Source: Saccharopolyspora montiporae
GTDB taxonomy: Bacteria > Actinomycetota > Actinomycetes > Mycobacteriales > Pseudonocardiaceae
Length of the DNA stretch: 64,000 nucleotides
Direction of reading: 5' to 3'
NCBI RefSeq assembly: GCF_015209505.1
Contig: NZ_JADEYC010000014.1
Span: 124,001 to 188,000 of the forward strand
Positions 24,309 through 33,040 of the stretch are shown piece after piece. Under the pieces are notes generated by a model. It worked only from the letters and a program-made list of their open reading frames with translations, ran no database searches and was not told where the DNA came from. The stretch's first letter is position 1. Each line of letters opens with the position of its first letter. The position numbers and the translations under genes are program-made.

Positions 24309-25487
24309 ATGAGCACGCCCGATGATCCGGATGCCCTGCGCGCCGAGGTGCGCGGGTGGCTCGCGCAGCACCACTCGGCCGACCTGGACCGGCGGGAGTG
24401 GCTGTCCGCCGTGGTCGACCGCGGGTACGCCGTACCGCGCTGGCCCGCGGACGCGTTCGGACTCGGGCTGCCCGACGAGCTGGCCCGGGTCGTGGAGGAG
24501 GAGTTCCGCCGCGCCGATGCGCCCGGCAGCGGTCAGGACCGGTTGAACCTGTGGGCGGGCACCGTGCTGGCCTACGGCAGCGCGGACATGCGCGCCCGGT
24601 TCCTGCGCCCGCTGCTGCTCGGCGAGCTGAACATGTGCCTGCTCTACAGCGAGCCGGGCGCGGGGTCCGATCTCGCCGGGGTGCGCACCCGTGCGGTGCG
24701 CGACGGGGACGGTTTCCTGGTCGACGGCCAGAAGGTGTGGACCTCGCACGCCGCCCAGGCCGACTACGGGATGCTCGTGGCGCGCACCGACCCCGGGGTG
24801 CCCAAGCACGAGGGGATCAGCTTCTTCTTCCTGCCCATGCACCAGGACGGGGTGCAGGTGCGGCCGCTGCGCCAGATGACCGGTGAGCGGCACTTCAACG
24901 AGGTCTTCCTCACCGGCGCCCGCGTACCGGCCGCCAACATGCTGGGCGAGCCGGGGCAGGGCTGGCGCGTGCTGCAGACCGCGCTGGCCTACGAGCGGGT
25001 CATGCTGGGCGAGACGAACCGCGGGGCGAGCACCCGCAGCGCCAAGCAGGGCAGCGGGGACGCCGATCTCGTGGAACTGGCCCGCAGCCGCGGGAAATTC
25101 GACGATCCGGTGCTGCGCCAGGACATCGCCCGGGTGCTGATGCTGCGCCAGGTGAACCGGTGGAACGGCAGGCGGGCGGATTCCGAGCTGGCGGCCGGCA
25201 CGTCGTCGCCGCTGGTCTCGCTGGGCAAGCTGGTGATGTCCCGGTTGCTGCACGAGACCGGGCGGGTGCAGTCGGCGATCGCCGGCCCGGAGGCGATGCT
25301 GGAAGGCGAGGGGAACCCGGAGGGCGACGACGCCAATTTCGCGGCGATGAACGCGTTCTTCACCTCGATCGGCGGCGGAACCGACCAGATCCAGCGCAAC
25401 ATCATCGGCGAGCGGGTGCTCGGCCTGCCCAAGGAACCGGACCCGTACCGCGGAGTGGCCTTCGAGGACGTGCCCCGCTCCGGGTAG
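24309..25487 (+). CDS. Acyl-CoA dehydrogenase, subunit 2
   Basis: The 392 residues show a well preserved flavin-binding region (LLYSEPGAGSDLAGVRTRAV and GFLVDGQKVWTS) and the C-terminal GGGTDQIQRNIIGERVLGLP. The Glu of the GFTWE type seen in subunit 1 is missing at the equivalent place. Thus the partner supplies the canonical base and this one the best flavin site, a complementary split known from heterotetrameric dehydrogenases. The ribosome binding site GAGGGGAGA precedes ATG 24309. It is last in the rightward TetR-linked unit and ends before a bidirectional hairpin. Confidence 0.9.
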   Translation: MSTPDDPDALRAEVRGWLAQHHSADLDRREWLSAVVDRGYAVPRWPADAFGLGLPDELARVVEEEFRRADAPGSGQDRLNLWAGTVLAYGSADMRARFLRPLLLGELNMCLLYSEPGAGSDLAGVRTRAVRDGDGFLVDGQKVWTSHAAQADYGMLVARTDPGVPKHEGISFFFLPMHQDGVQVRPLRQMTGERHFNEVFLTGARVPAANMLGEPGQGWRVLQTALAYERVMLGETNRGASTRSAKQGSGDADLVELARSRGKFDDPVLRQDIARVLMLRQVNRWNGRRADSELAAGTSSPLVSLGKLVMSRLLHETGRVQSAIAGPEAMLEGEGNPEGDDANFAAMNAFFTSIGGGTDQIQRNIIGERVLGLPKEPDPYRGVAFEDVPRSG

Positions 25488-25496
25488 GGACTGGCG

Positions 25497-25530
25497 CGCG
25501 GGGCGGTCCCGCTACCGGTACCGCCCCGCG
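25497..25530. terminator. Bidirectional hairpin between convergent genes
   Basis: CGCGGGGCGGT (25497-25507) pairs perfectly with ACCGCCCCGCG (25520-25530) between the ends of the acyl-CoA dehydrogenase gene and the ybdD-like gene. Confidence 0.6.
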
Positions 25531-25553
25531 GGCCTCGCGCAGTTCTCCCGGGC

Positions 25554-25763
25554 TCAGCAGCAGCGCGATCCGGGGTTGGTGTCGCCCCGGTCGATGTGTC
25601 TGCGCCAGAACTCGCGCTCGCCGAGCGGCGGTTCGTCCGGGTGGTGCGCGCGGTGGTGTTCGAGGTAGCGCTCGTAGGCGGTCTCGCCCATCACCCCGCG
25701 CACGATCTGCCAGGCCGCGCGAGCGGATTCGCGCAGCCTGGCAGTCGTCGACCGTGCCGTCAC
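25554..25763 (-). CDS. YbdD/YjiX-family small protein
   Basis: This 69-residue protein belongs to the YbdD family (DUF466), which almost always accompanies CstA/BtsT carbon-starvation transporters. Motifs are RGVMGETAYERYLEHHR and PLGEREFWRRHIDRGD, and the Cys-Cys end. Its precise function is not known. The GTG overlaps the cstA stop codon by four bases, so the two are co-translated. Confidence 0.9.
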   Translation of the reverse strand: MTARSTTARLRESARAAWQIVRGVMGETAYERYLEHHRAHHPDEPPLGEREFWRRHIDRGDTNPGSRCC

Positions 25764-27949
25764 GCGCCCCGGTCCGGCTCACCGGCCGTGGCGAGTTCGC
25801 GCTGGTGCGCGCGCTCCTCGGCGGTGGGGATCAGTCCGGACGGGGCCCACCGCTGCGATTCCACGTAGGGCTCCTCGGTGGTGGGCAGCGGTTCCGGTGC
25901 GCGCAGGGCCTTGATCCACACCCGCACCGAGTCGACCAGGACGATGATGATCAGCACGGCGAACAGGATGCTGAGCACACCGTCCACAGTGGAGTTGACC
26001 ACCACCTTCTGCATGTCCTCGACGGAGGTGGCTTCGCCCATGCTGGTCTCGCCCGCGTCCAGCGCGGCCTGGTAGGCGTTGCGCTGCGCGAAGAAGCCCA
26101 GCAGCGGATCGGGGGAGAAGATCTTCTGCCAGCTCGCGGTCAGCGTCACCGCGACGTCGAAGGCCAGCGGGATGATCGTCACCCAGGCGTACTTGGCCCG
26201 GCCGCTCTTGATCAGCAGCGTCGTGGCCAGAGCCAGCGCCACCGCCGCCAGCAGCTGGTTGGCGATGCCGAACAGCGGGAACAGCTGGTTGATCCCGCCC
26301 AGCGGGTCGTTCACCCCGGCCCACAGGAAGTAGCCCCAGCCGCCGACGATCGCCGCCGAAGCGATCCAGTTGGCCGGCTTCCAGCTCACGTCACCGAAGC
26401 GCTTCCACACGTTGCCGACCGTGTCCTGCAGCATGAACCGGCCGACCCGGGTGCCGGCGTCCACAGTGGTCAGGATGAACAGCGCCTCGAACATGACCGC
26501 GAAGTGGTACCAGAACGCCTTCATGGCGTCCCCGCCGAAGACCTCGGAGAGCACTTCGGACAACCCCACCGCCAGGGTGGGGGCACCGCCGCTGCGGCCC
26601 ACCAGGGTGCTCTCCTCGACCGAGGCGGCCGCGGCGGCCAGCTCCTGCGGGGATATCTGGAAGCCGATCCCGGCCACCGCCTGCGAGGCCGATTCGAGGG
26701 TGTCGCCGAGCTGGGCCTCGGGCATGTTCATCGCGTAGTACAGGCCCGGATCGATGATGCAGGCCGCGGCCAGCGCCATGATCGCCACGAACGACTCGGT
26801 GAGCATCCCGCCGTAGCCGATGACCCGGACCTGCGATTCCTTATCCAGCATCTTCGGCGTGGTGCCCGAGGACACCAGCGCGTGGAAGCCGGACAGTGCA
26901 CCGCAGGCGATCTGGATGAACACGAACGGGAACAGCGCGCCGGCGAACACCGGTCCCTGCCCGTTGAACGCGAAGTCGGTGACCGGGGCGGTCTGCATCG
27001 CCGGCATCGCGATCACGATCGCGATGGCCAGCAGCACCACCACGCCGACCTTCATGAACGTGCTCAGGTAGTCGCGCGGGGCCAGCAGCATCCACACCGG
27101 CAGCACCGAGGCCACGAACCCGTAGATCACCAGCGCGGCGGTGAGCTCGTTGCCGGTCAGCGTGAACGTCTCGGCCAGGCCGGATTCGGCCACCCAGCCG
27201 CCGCCGACGATCGCCAGCAGCAGCAGCGCGACACCGATCAGCGAGACCTCGACGATCCGCCCGGGCCGCAGGTAGCGCAGGTAGAAGCCCATGAACAGCG
27301 CGATCGGGATGGTCATCCCGATGGAGAAGGTGCCCCACGGCGAGTCCTTCAGCGCGTTGACCACGACCAGCGCCAGCACCGCGAGCAGGATGATCATGAT
27401 CGCCAGCACGGCGATCAGCGCGGCCACGCCGCCGACCGGCCCGATCTCGTCGCGGGCCATCTGGCCGATGCTGCGCCCGTTGCGCCGGGTGGAGAAGAAC
27501 AGCACCACCATGTCCTGCACGGCACCGGCGAAGATGACGCCGACGATGATCCACACCGTGCCCGGCAGGTAGCCCATCTGCGCGGCCAGCACCGGCCCGA
27601 CCAGCGGGCCCGCCCCGGCGATCGCGGCGAAGTGGTGGCCGAACAGCACCCGCCGGTCGGTGGGTTGGAAGTCCGTGCCGTTGTCGTACTTCTCGGCCGG
27701 GGTCGCTCGGGTGTCGTCCACCTTGAGCACCCGGTAGGCGATGAACCGGGCGTAGAAGCGGTAGCCGATCGCGTACGACGCCAGCGCCGCGAACACCAGC
27801 CACGCCGCGGAGATCTCCTCGCCGCGCGCGAGCGCGATCACGCCCCAGGCGATCGCTCCGGCGATCGCCACCAGGACCCAAACGACGATCTCCTTGGTCC
27901 CCATCCTCTTCCGAGCCGGCCCGCTGCTCGGTGCCTGTGTTGTTGCCAC
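25760..27949 (-). CDS. cstA: Carbon starvation protein CstA (pyruvate/peptide transporter)
   Basis: This large membrane transporter of 729 residues with about 16 hydrophobic segments is close to the roughly 700 of E. coli CstA. Family hallmarks are near the N-terminus: GHHFAAIAGAGPLVGPVLAA, GAVQDMVVLFFSTRRNGRSI, and later GGMLTESFVAIMALAAACII. Members import pyruvate or peptides during carbon limitation. The GTG at 27949 is chosen for its AGGGGAC ribosome binding site; a later ATG (GTKEIVVW) is possible. It forms an operon with the ybdD-like gene. Confidence 0.93.
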   Translation of the reverse strand: MATTQAPSSGPARKRMGTKEIVVWVLVAIAGAIAWGVIALARGEEISAAWLVFAALASYAIGYRFYARFIAYRVLKVDDTRATPAEKYDNGTDFQPTDRRVLFGHHFAAIAGAGPLVGPVLAAQMGYLPGTVWIIVGVIFAGAVQDMVVLFFSTRRNGRSIGQMARDEIGPVGGVAALIAVLAIMIILLAVLALVVVNALKDSPWGTFSIGMTIPIALFMGFYLRYLRPGRIVEVSLIGVALLLLAIVGGGWVAESGLAETFTLTGNELTAALVIYGFVASVLPVWMLLAPRDYLSTFMKVGVVVLLAIAIVIAMPAMQTAPVTDFAFNGQGPVFAGALFPFVFIQIACGALSGFHALVSSGTTPKMLDKESQVRVIGYGGMLTESFVAIMALAAACIIDPGLYYAMNMPEAQLGDTLESASQAVAGIGFQISPQELAAAAASVEESTLVGRSGGAPTLAVGLSEVLSEVFGGDAMKAFWYHFAVMFEALFILTTVDAGTRVGRFMLQDTVGNVWKRFGDVSWKPANWIASAAIVGGWGYFLWAGVNDPLGGINQLFPLFGIANQLLAAVALALATTLLIKSGRAKYAWVTIIPLAFDVAVTLTASWQKIFSPDPLLGFFAQRNAYQAALDAGETSMGEATSVEDMQKVVVNSTVDGVLSILFAVLIIIVLVDSVRVWIKALRAPEPLPTTEEPYVESQRWAPSGLIPTAEERAHQRELATAGEPDRGA

Positions 27950-28190
27950 CGTCCCCTGACTCCTGTTCGGCTGCGTCGAGCTGTGCGGAGCGGTACCCGG
28001 TGCACAGCAGTCCTGAGGATCTGCCCGGCACGGTGAGATGTCCAGAGCGCTGCCAGGACGTAACCAGGATGTAAGGGACTGGTGCCGCATCCGCTGCACG
28101 CGGCGGGTAGTGGGTTCGACCCGCGGTGACCGCCCGATCGCCGATCGCGAAAAGCGCGGCGCAGACCGGTAAAACGGATCTATCGGTCGA

Positions 28191-28221
28191 ACCGGGCGGA
28201 GCGGATCGCGCTCCGCCCGGT
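28191..28221 (-). terminator. Hairpin terminator of the LLM oxidoreductase gene
   Basis: ACCGGGCGGAGCG (28191-28203) and CGCTCCGCCCGGT (28209-28221) form a perfect 13-bp stem, eight bases beyond the end of the leftward gene at 28229. There is no T-tract. Confidence 0.75.
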
Positions 28222-28228
28222 GCGGGGA

Positions 28229-29053
28229 TCAGCCGAAGTCGGCCGCGATCCCGGCGAACTCGTCCAGCCGTCGCAGCGAGTCGTCCCGGTCCCGGGTGGG
28301 CAGGAAGAACAGCGTGCGGTCGACCCCGGCGTCGGCGTAGTGCTGCAGCGTCGCCGCATCGCGCGGCGCCGCGTAGACGCTCACCGGTACCCGCCAGCCC
28401 GCCCGGTCGCGGACCTTCCCGATCAGCTCGCCCAGGTTCTCCGTGCCCCCGCGCGGCAGCCAGCCGCCGCCGTACTCGGCCACCCGCGCGATCGCGCGCT
28501 CGCTCTCCCCGCCCACGTAGATCGGCGGGTGCGGCTGCTGGACCGGTTTCGGCCAGGCGTAGATCGGGGCGAAGTCCACGTGCCTGCCGTGGAACTCGGC
28601 CTGCTCGGCGGTCCAGATCTCGCGCATCGCCCGGATCCGTTCGTCCATCAGCGCACCGCGGGTGGCCGGATCGGTGCCGTGGTTGCGCATCTCCTCGCGG
28701 TTCCAGCCCGCGCCGATGCCGAACAGCACCCGCCCGCCGGAGACCAGGTCCAGGCTGGCGACCTCCTTGGCCGTGGTGATCGGGTCCCGCTCGACCTGCA
28801 GCGCGATACCGGTACCCACCAGCAGATTCTCGGTCACCGACGCGATCGCGGTCAGCGCCACGAACGGATCGAGGGTGCGGTAGTACTCGCGCGGGAGCTC
28901 GCCGCCGCCGGGGTAGGGGCTCTCGCGGCTGGCCGGGATGTGCGTGTGCTCGGCGATGAACAGCGCGTCGAAACCGCGCTCCTCCAGGCCCCTGCCCAGA
29001 TCGGTGGGCCGGATCCCCTCGTCGGTGATGAACGTGGACACGCCGAATTTCAT
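28229..29053 (-). CDS. LLM-class F420-dependent oxidoreductase
   Basis: This 274-residue luciferase-like TIM-barrel protein has MKFGVSTFITDEGIRPTDLG at the start, ALFIAEHTHIP, TGIALQVERDPITTAKEVAS and LFGIGAGWNREEMRNHG. These are standard cofactor and barrel motifs of the F420 (or FMN) dependent group common in actinobacteria. The substrate is unknown. The ATG at 29053 has a strong AAGGGAA ribosome binding site. A long hairpin directly downstream suggests single-gene transcription. Confidence 0.87.
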   Translation of the reverse strand: MKFGVSTFITDEGIRPTDLGRGLEERGFDALFIAEHTHIPASRESPYPGGGELPREYYRTLDPFVALTAIASVTENLLVGTGIALQVERDPITTAKEVASLDLVSGGRVLFGIGAGWNREEMRNHGTDPATRGALMDERIRAMREIWTAEQAEFHGRHVDFAPIYAWPKPVQQPHPPIYVGGESERAIARVAEYGGGWLPRGGTENLGELIGKVRDRAGWRVPVSVYAAPRDAATLQHYADAGVDRTLFFLPTRDRDDSLRRLDEFAGIAADFG

Positions 29054-29301
29054 CCGGGTTCCCTTCGCGTCGCGGGCTCTGCCGCGATCGACCGTAGTCC
29101 AGCGCGCGTGGTGTGGCATCCGCCCTGCCGCCACGATGATGATCTCGGACCGGGTTGGCCGGTAGGCTGCGGCGCCGATGGTCGGGGCGATGGCGGGGCG
29201 CCGGAATCCGGCCGCAACCGCGGAGGGGGACTCGCGCGTCGTGAACGGGTGTGACCGCGTCGATCGCAGTGCGTGCCGCCCCCGGCGACGGGTCGGTGGC
29301 C

Positions 29302-29796
29302 ATGATGGATGAGCTGACCGGCAAGCTGACCGACCTCTACCAGCAGCACTATCGCCAGCTGCTGCGGATCGCGTTCCTGCTCGTCGACGACCGCCCCAGT
29401 GCCGAGGACATCGTGCAGGACGCCTACCTGCGGGTGTTCGACTCGCGGGCGCGGTTGCGCGATCCGGACAAGGCGCTGGCCTTCCTGCGCCAGGCGGTGC
29501 TCAACCGGGCCCGCTCGACGCTGCGCAGGCGCCTGGTTGCCAAGAAGTACCAGCCCCGGCTCGCCGATCGCGGCGTCCAGCCCGATGACACCGGCCGCGG
29601 CCTGGACCGGGCGGTCCTGGGGCAGGCGCTGGCCCGGTTGCCGCGCAGGCAGCGGGAGGCCGTCGTGCTGCGCTACTACGCGGATTTCAGCGAGGCGCGC
29701 ACCGCCGAGACCATGGGCTGCAGCCCGGGCGCGGTGAAGTCGTACTGCTCGCGCGGGGTGGCCAGGTTGTCCGAACTGCTAGGGGAGCGGGTGTGA
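29302..29796 (+). CDS. SigE-family ECF sigma factor
   Basis: This sigma-70 family regulator has region 2 with LYQQHYRQLLRIAFLLVDD and SAEDIVQDAYLRVF, and region 4 with LPRRQREAVVLRYYADFSEA and GCSPGAVKSYCSRGVARL. The organisation matches the actinobacterial SigE family (TIGR02983 type). The ATG at 29302 is used; a GTG 17 codons upstream (29251) is possible. The stop overlaps the next gene (GTGA). That gene encodes a single-span membrane protein that may act as its regulator or sensor. Confidence 0.87.
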   Translation: MMDELTGKLTDLYQQHYRQLLRIAFLLVDDRPSAEDIVQDAYLRVFDSRARLRDPDKALAFLRQAVLNRARSTLRRRLVAKKYQPRLADRGVQPDDTGRGLDRAVLGQALARLPRRQREAVVLRYYADFSEARTAETMGCSPGAVKSYCSRGVARLSELLGERV

Positions 29797-30797
29797 GCGA
29801 CGCCGACCGCGAAGAGCTGATGCGCGAGCGCCTGCACCGGCTGGCCGACGACGTCGACCCGCGTCCGGACGCGCTGCCGACCCTGCTGGCGGCGACCCGA
29901 AGACGCCACCGCAGACGGCACGTCCCGCTGCTGGTCGCGGTCACCGCGGCCGCGGCCGTGGCCGTGCTCTCCGCGGTCGTGCTGGTCGTGCCGGGCCGCA
30001 ACGCCGCCGAACCGGTCAGCGTCGGTCCGGACAGCTACCTCGCCCAGCCCCGGCCGGGCGTCGTCGCCGAGTTCGACCTGGGTTCCGGTGCGCACGACCG
30101 GCGGCTCGCCGAAGTCCCGGCCGCGACCGGTGCACTGGCCGCCGACGGCGAGCGCGTCTACGCGGGCACCGCGGACGGGATCGTGCAGCTCGCCCCGGAC
30201 GGGACCGGACGCGCGCTGCCCGGTACCGATGACGTGCCGGAGCGGATCAGCGCAGCGGGCGGGCGGGTCGCCTTCCCGACCGCCGGTGCGGTGGCGGTCC
30301 TGCACGGTGGGGCGCGCACCTCGGTTCCGCTCCCGCCGGGCCTGCGGGTGCAGGACCTGGCCCTGGCACCGGACGGTGCCCTGGCGGTGCTGGCCGCCGC
30401 GCCGGGGGAGTCCGCCGCCCGTCTGTACGTGCTGCCCGCCGGTGCGCACGACTGGCGCCCGCTGCCCGACCCATCGGGGTGCGGTCCGGTGGCGGTCTCG
30501 TTCAGCGGTGCGGATGTCGCCGCGCTGCAACCTGTTTCGTGCACCGATCCGCGGCTGCGGGTGACGACGCTGCGCGCGGAGGACGGCCGGATCGTCGGCG
30601 GCGGTGCGGTGCTGCCCGCCGAGCGCCCGCTCGAACCGGGCGAGGCCGGGCTGTCCACCGATGCGCTGGGCCGGCACCTCGTGTCGGTCCCGGGCGGCGG
30701 CCAGTGGCTGGTGGACGGGGCCGAGGTGCGCGACGTGCCGTGGCCGTGCACCCGGGAGGGGGAGTGCGCGCCGGATCCCGGTGTGCTGCGGAGCTGA
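29793..30797 (+). CDS. Single-pass membrane protein with beta-propeller-like exterior
   Basis: The 334 residues comprise a short cytoplasmic part (about 1-45, ending RRRHRRRH), one transmembrane helix (LLVAVTAAAAVAVLSAVVLV) and a large extracytoplasmic domain. The domain has repeats of the type AADGERVYAGTADGIVQLAP and LALAPDGALAVLAA, suggestive of beta-propeller blades. Translational coupling to the sigma factor gene suggests a cognate anti-sigma or sensor function, but the typical zinc anti-sigma motif is absent. Not assigned beyond this. Confidence 0.75.
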   Translation: MSDADREELMRERLHRLADDVDPRPDALPTLLAATRRRHRRRHVPLLVAVTAAAAVAVLSAVVLVVPGRNAAEPVSVGPDSYLAQPRPGVVAEFDLGSGAHDRRLAEVPAATGALAADGERVYAGTADGIVQLAPDGTGRALPGTDDVPERISAAGGRVAFPTAGAVAVLHGGARTSVPLPPGLRVQDLALAPDGALAVLAAAPGESAARLYVLPAGAHDWRPLPDPSGCGPVAVSFSGADVAALQPVSCTDPRLRVTTLRAEDGRIVGGGAVLPAERPLEPGEAGLSTDALGRHLVSVPGGGQWLVDGAEVRDVPWPCTREGECAPDPGVLRS

Positions 30798-30920
30798 TCT
30801 CGTGGCGCGGCGTGCCCGTCGGGCGAGCGGACACGCCCCTGATCTGCGCAATGCCGGGTCCGGCGCGCGGATCCTCGGCACGATCCGGGTGATCGCGCGC
30901 AGTCGACGGCGGAGGTGCCG

Positions 30921-31565
30921 ATGCCGACCCACCGACACCAGCTGGTGCGGTTGTGCCGGGTGGCGCTGGACAGGCCGGGTTGGCAGCAGCTCCTCGCGTG
31001 CGCCGTGTCGGTGTGGGCGCTGGCCTGGATGGCCGGCCAGCTCCCCGACCGGCCCGGGGAACCGGGTGCGCTGACCGTGCTCGGCGAGCTGGCGGCCCGC
31101 GCCGGGCTGGCGGGCACCGGGTGGGCGGACCGGATCGCGCTGGCGTGGGCCGATTCCGGTGCCGGGCCGGCCGTGTTCAGCGGGTTGCTGTGGGCGGCCA
31201 CCACGGAGCGCGGCCAGCTGCCCGCGCTGCTGGGCTGGGTGGGAGTGATGCTGTCCTCCGAGCAGCTCGGCTACCGGCCCGCGGTGCTCATCGCGCTGGG
31301 CTCGATGCTCGCGTTCATCACCGTGCTGTGGTTGGCGGCGCTGACCGGCAGCGGTTTCGTGGACCGCGCGCCCGCGCTGCTGCCGCGCGACGTGCTGCGC
31401 GCCGGGGCCACCGCAGCGGCGTTGTCGGCGGTGGTGCCGCTGTTCGCGCCGCTGCTGTTCGTCACCCGCGTCGCGCGCCCGTACGTGACGGTCGGACCGC
31501 GCAGGCTGGATCCGGCCGAGCCGCGCGAGCAGTTCCGCGAGGACAGTCCGCCGCCGGACCGGTGA
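30921..31565 (+). CDS. Membrane protein of unknown function
   Basis: The 214 residues have about four to five hydrophobic segments (VSVWALAWMAGQL; GPAVFSGLLWAATT; PAVLIALGSMLAFITVLWLA; ATAAALSAVVPLFAPLLFV) and a charged C-terminal tail. The ATG at 30921 is preferred because GGAGG lies six bases before it. No family is recognised. Confidence 0.68.
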   Translation: MPTHRHQLVRLCRVALDRPGWQQLLACAVSVWALAWMAGQLPDRPGEPGALTVLGELAARAGLAGTGWADRIALAWADSGAGPAVFSGLLWAATTERGQLPALLGWVGVMLSSEQLGYRPAVLIALGSMLAFITVLWLAALTGSGFVDRAPALLPRDVLRAGATAAALSAVVPLFAPLLFVTRVARPYVTVGPRRLDPAEPREQFREDSPPPDR

Positions 31566-31875
31566 TCGTCGCGCTCCGCGCTGCGACATTCCCCCGTTCG
31601 AGTGGTATCGGACACTCGTTCGCCCAGCCCGCGCTGCTGCATCCGGGTCCCGCCGCCCCCGCGAACAACACCGCAGAGCTGGGGTTTTCCGCTGATCGGA
31701 GCAGCGTGTCGCGCCTCCCGGCAGGACCGGTCGCCACCGGGTCCGGCCCGCGGGCGAGAAACTCCGGTGTGGCGCGGTGCTCGGCGGTCCGTGCAGAATG
31801 ATCCGGCAGCTGGTGATCGACCGTGCAGCGAGGGCGTAGGGGAAGACGTCCCTCGTCGAACAGCGGAGGTCAGCA
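31566..31875. other. 310-bp intergenic region
   Basis: No supported gene or clear structure is seen. It presumably contains the promoter of the DUF3145 gene. Confidence 0.4.
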
Positions 31876-32391
31876 GTGAGCATCCGTGGCAGCGACCGTG
31901 GCCTCACCAGTGGTGTCGTCTACGTCCATTCGTCGCCGTCAGCGGTGTGCCCGCATGTCGAGTGGGCGATCTCCGGCGCACTCGGCTTCCGGGCGGAACT
32001 CCGCTGGACGGCACAACCGGCCGCCCCCGGACAGTTGCGCGCCGAATGCGCGTGGTCCGGTGAGGCCGGTACCGGTGCGCGTCTCGTGGCGGCGCTGCGC
32101 CCGTGGCCGATGCTGCGCTACGAAGTCACCGAGGACCCCAGTCCCGGTGTCGACGGCCAGCGGTTCTGCCACGCACCCGGGCTCGGCATGTGGCGCGCGT
32201 GCACCGGGGCCAACGGCGACATCGTCGTCGGGGAGGACCACCTGCGCGCCCTGGCCGGCGAATCCGCGGGCGAGGACGCGTTCCGGCACAGCCTGCAGCA
32301 ACTGCTCGGCACCCCGTGGGACGAGGCGCTGGAGCCGTTCCGCCGCGCCGGCGACGGGGCTCCGGTCACCTGGCTGCACCGGGTGGGCTGA
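31876..32391 (+). CDS. DUF3145 family protein
   Basis: This 171-residue protein matches the actinobacterial DUF3145 family: GVVYVHSSPSAVCPHVEWAI near the start, LRYEVTEDPSPGVDGQRFCH in the middle and a helical end (LLGTPWDEALEPFRRA). The function is unknown. In Streptomyces a member sits at the end of the fabD-fabH-acpP-fabF cluster, and here too it lies near that cluster, so a link to lipid synthesis is plausible. The GTG at 31876 follows an AGCGGAGG-type ribosome binding site. Confidence 0.88.
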   Translation: MSIRGSDRGLTSGVVYVHSSPSAVCPHVEWAISGALGFRAELRWTAQPAAPGQLRAECAWSGEAGTGARLVAALRPWPMLRYEVTEDPSPGVDGQRFCHAPGLGMWRACTGANGDIVVGEDHLRALAGESAGEDAFRHSLQQLLGTPWDEALEPFRRAGDGAPVTWLHRVG

Positions 32392-32439
32392 TTCGTCGAC
32401 CCGCGACCGCGCCGGATCGCGGTGTGGGAAGCTCGCCGG

Positions 32440-33018
32440 GTGGGGTCTTCACGTCTCTGGCTGAAAGCGGGTGTGCCGACGGCGCTCCTGGTTCTGGTGG
32501 CCGCTGCGGGCAGCGGTGTGCTGGTGCAGCGGATCTACCCGGACGCGGCGGCGGCCCAGGACTCCGTCGAGCAGATGTTCCGCGACCCGGCGGCCGATCC
32601 GGCGCCCGCGCCGCAGGAGGTCACGCTGAGCCCCGCCGCGCAGCGGCATCCCGACCGCGACCAGGTCGTCCGGCTGCTGGACGCGCACTTCGCCGCGATC
32701 AACGCGATGGACTACGCGGCGTGGAAACCCACCGTGGTCCCGGAGAAGTGGGCCGAACTGCCCGAGGACGCGTGGCTGCAGGAGTACGCCAGCACGCAGG
32801 ACAGCTTCATGCGCGTGCACCGCATCGAACCCGGCGTCGACGACTCGCTGCGGGTGCAGCTGACCTTCCAGAGCAGGCAGGACCCGGAACACGCACCACC
32901 CCAGCTGCCGGAGCGGTGCGTGCAGTGGAGCGTGGTGTACCCGCTGGTCACCGACGGGACGCACTTCCGGTTGGACGTCACCGCACTGCCCGGCAGCGCG
33001 CTCGTCTCCGAGTGCTGA
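32440..33018 (+). CDS. Membrane-anchored protein with SnoaL-like exterior domain
   Basis: This protein of about 192 residues has an N-terminal hydrophobic anchor (LKAGVPTALLVLVAAAGSGV), a linker rich in Pro and Ala, and then a domain starting DRDQVVRLLDAHFAAINAMD, which resembles an NTF2/SnoaL-like fold found in many exported actinobacterial proteins. The function is unknown. The GTG at 32440 is chosen; a GTG six codons upstream is equally possible. Convergent with accD6. Confidence 0.68.
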   Translation: MGSSRLWLKAGVPTALLVLVAAAGSGVLVQRIYPDAAAAQDSVEQMFRDPAADPAPAPQEVTLSPAAQRHPDRDQVVRLLDAHFAAINAMDYAAWKPTVVPEKWAELPEDAWLQEYASTQDSFMRVHRIEPGVDDSLRVQLTFQSRQDPEHAPPQLPERCVQWSVVYPLVTDGTHFRLDVTALPGSALVSEC

Positions 33019-33040
33019 AGCCGGCCGGGGGAGCCGGGGG

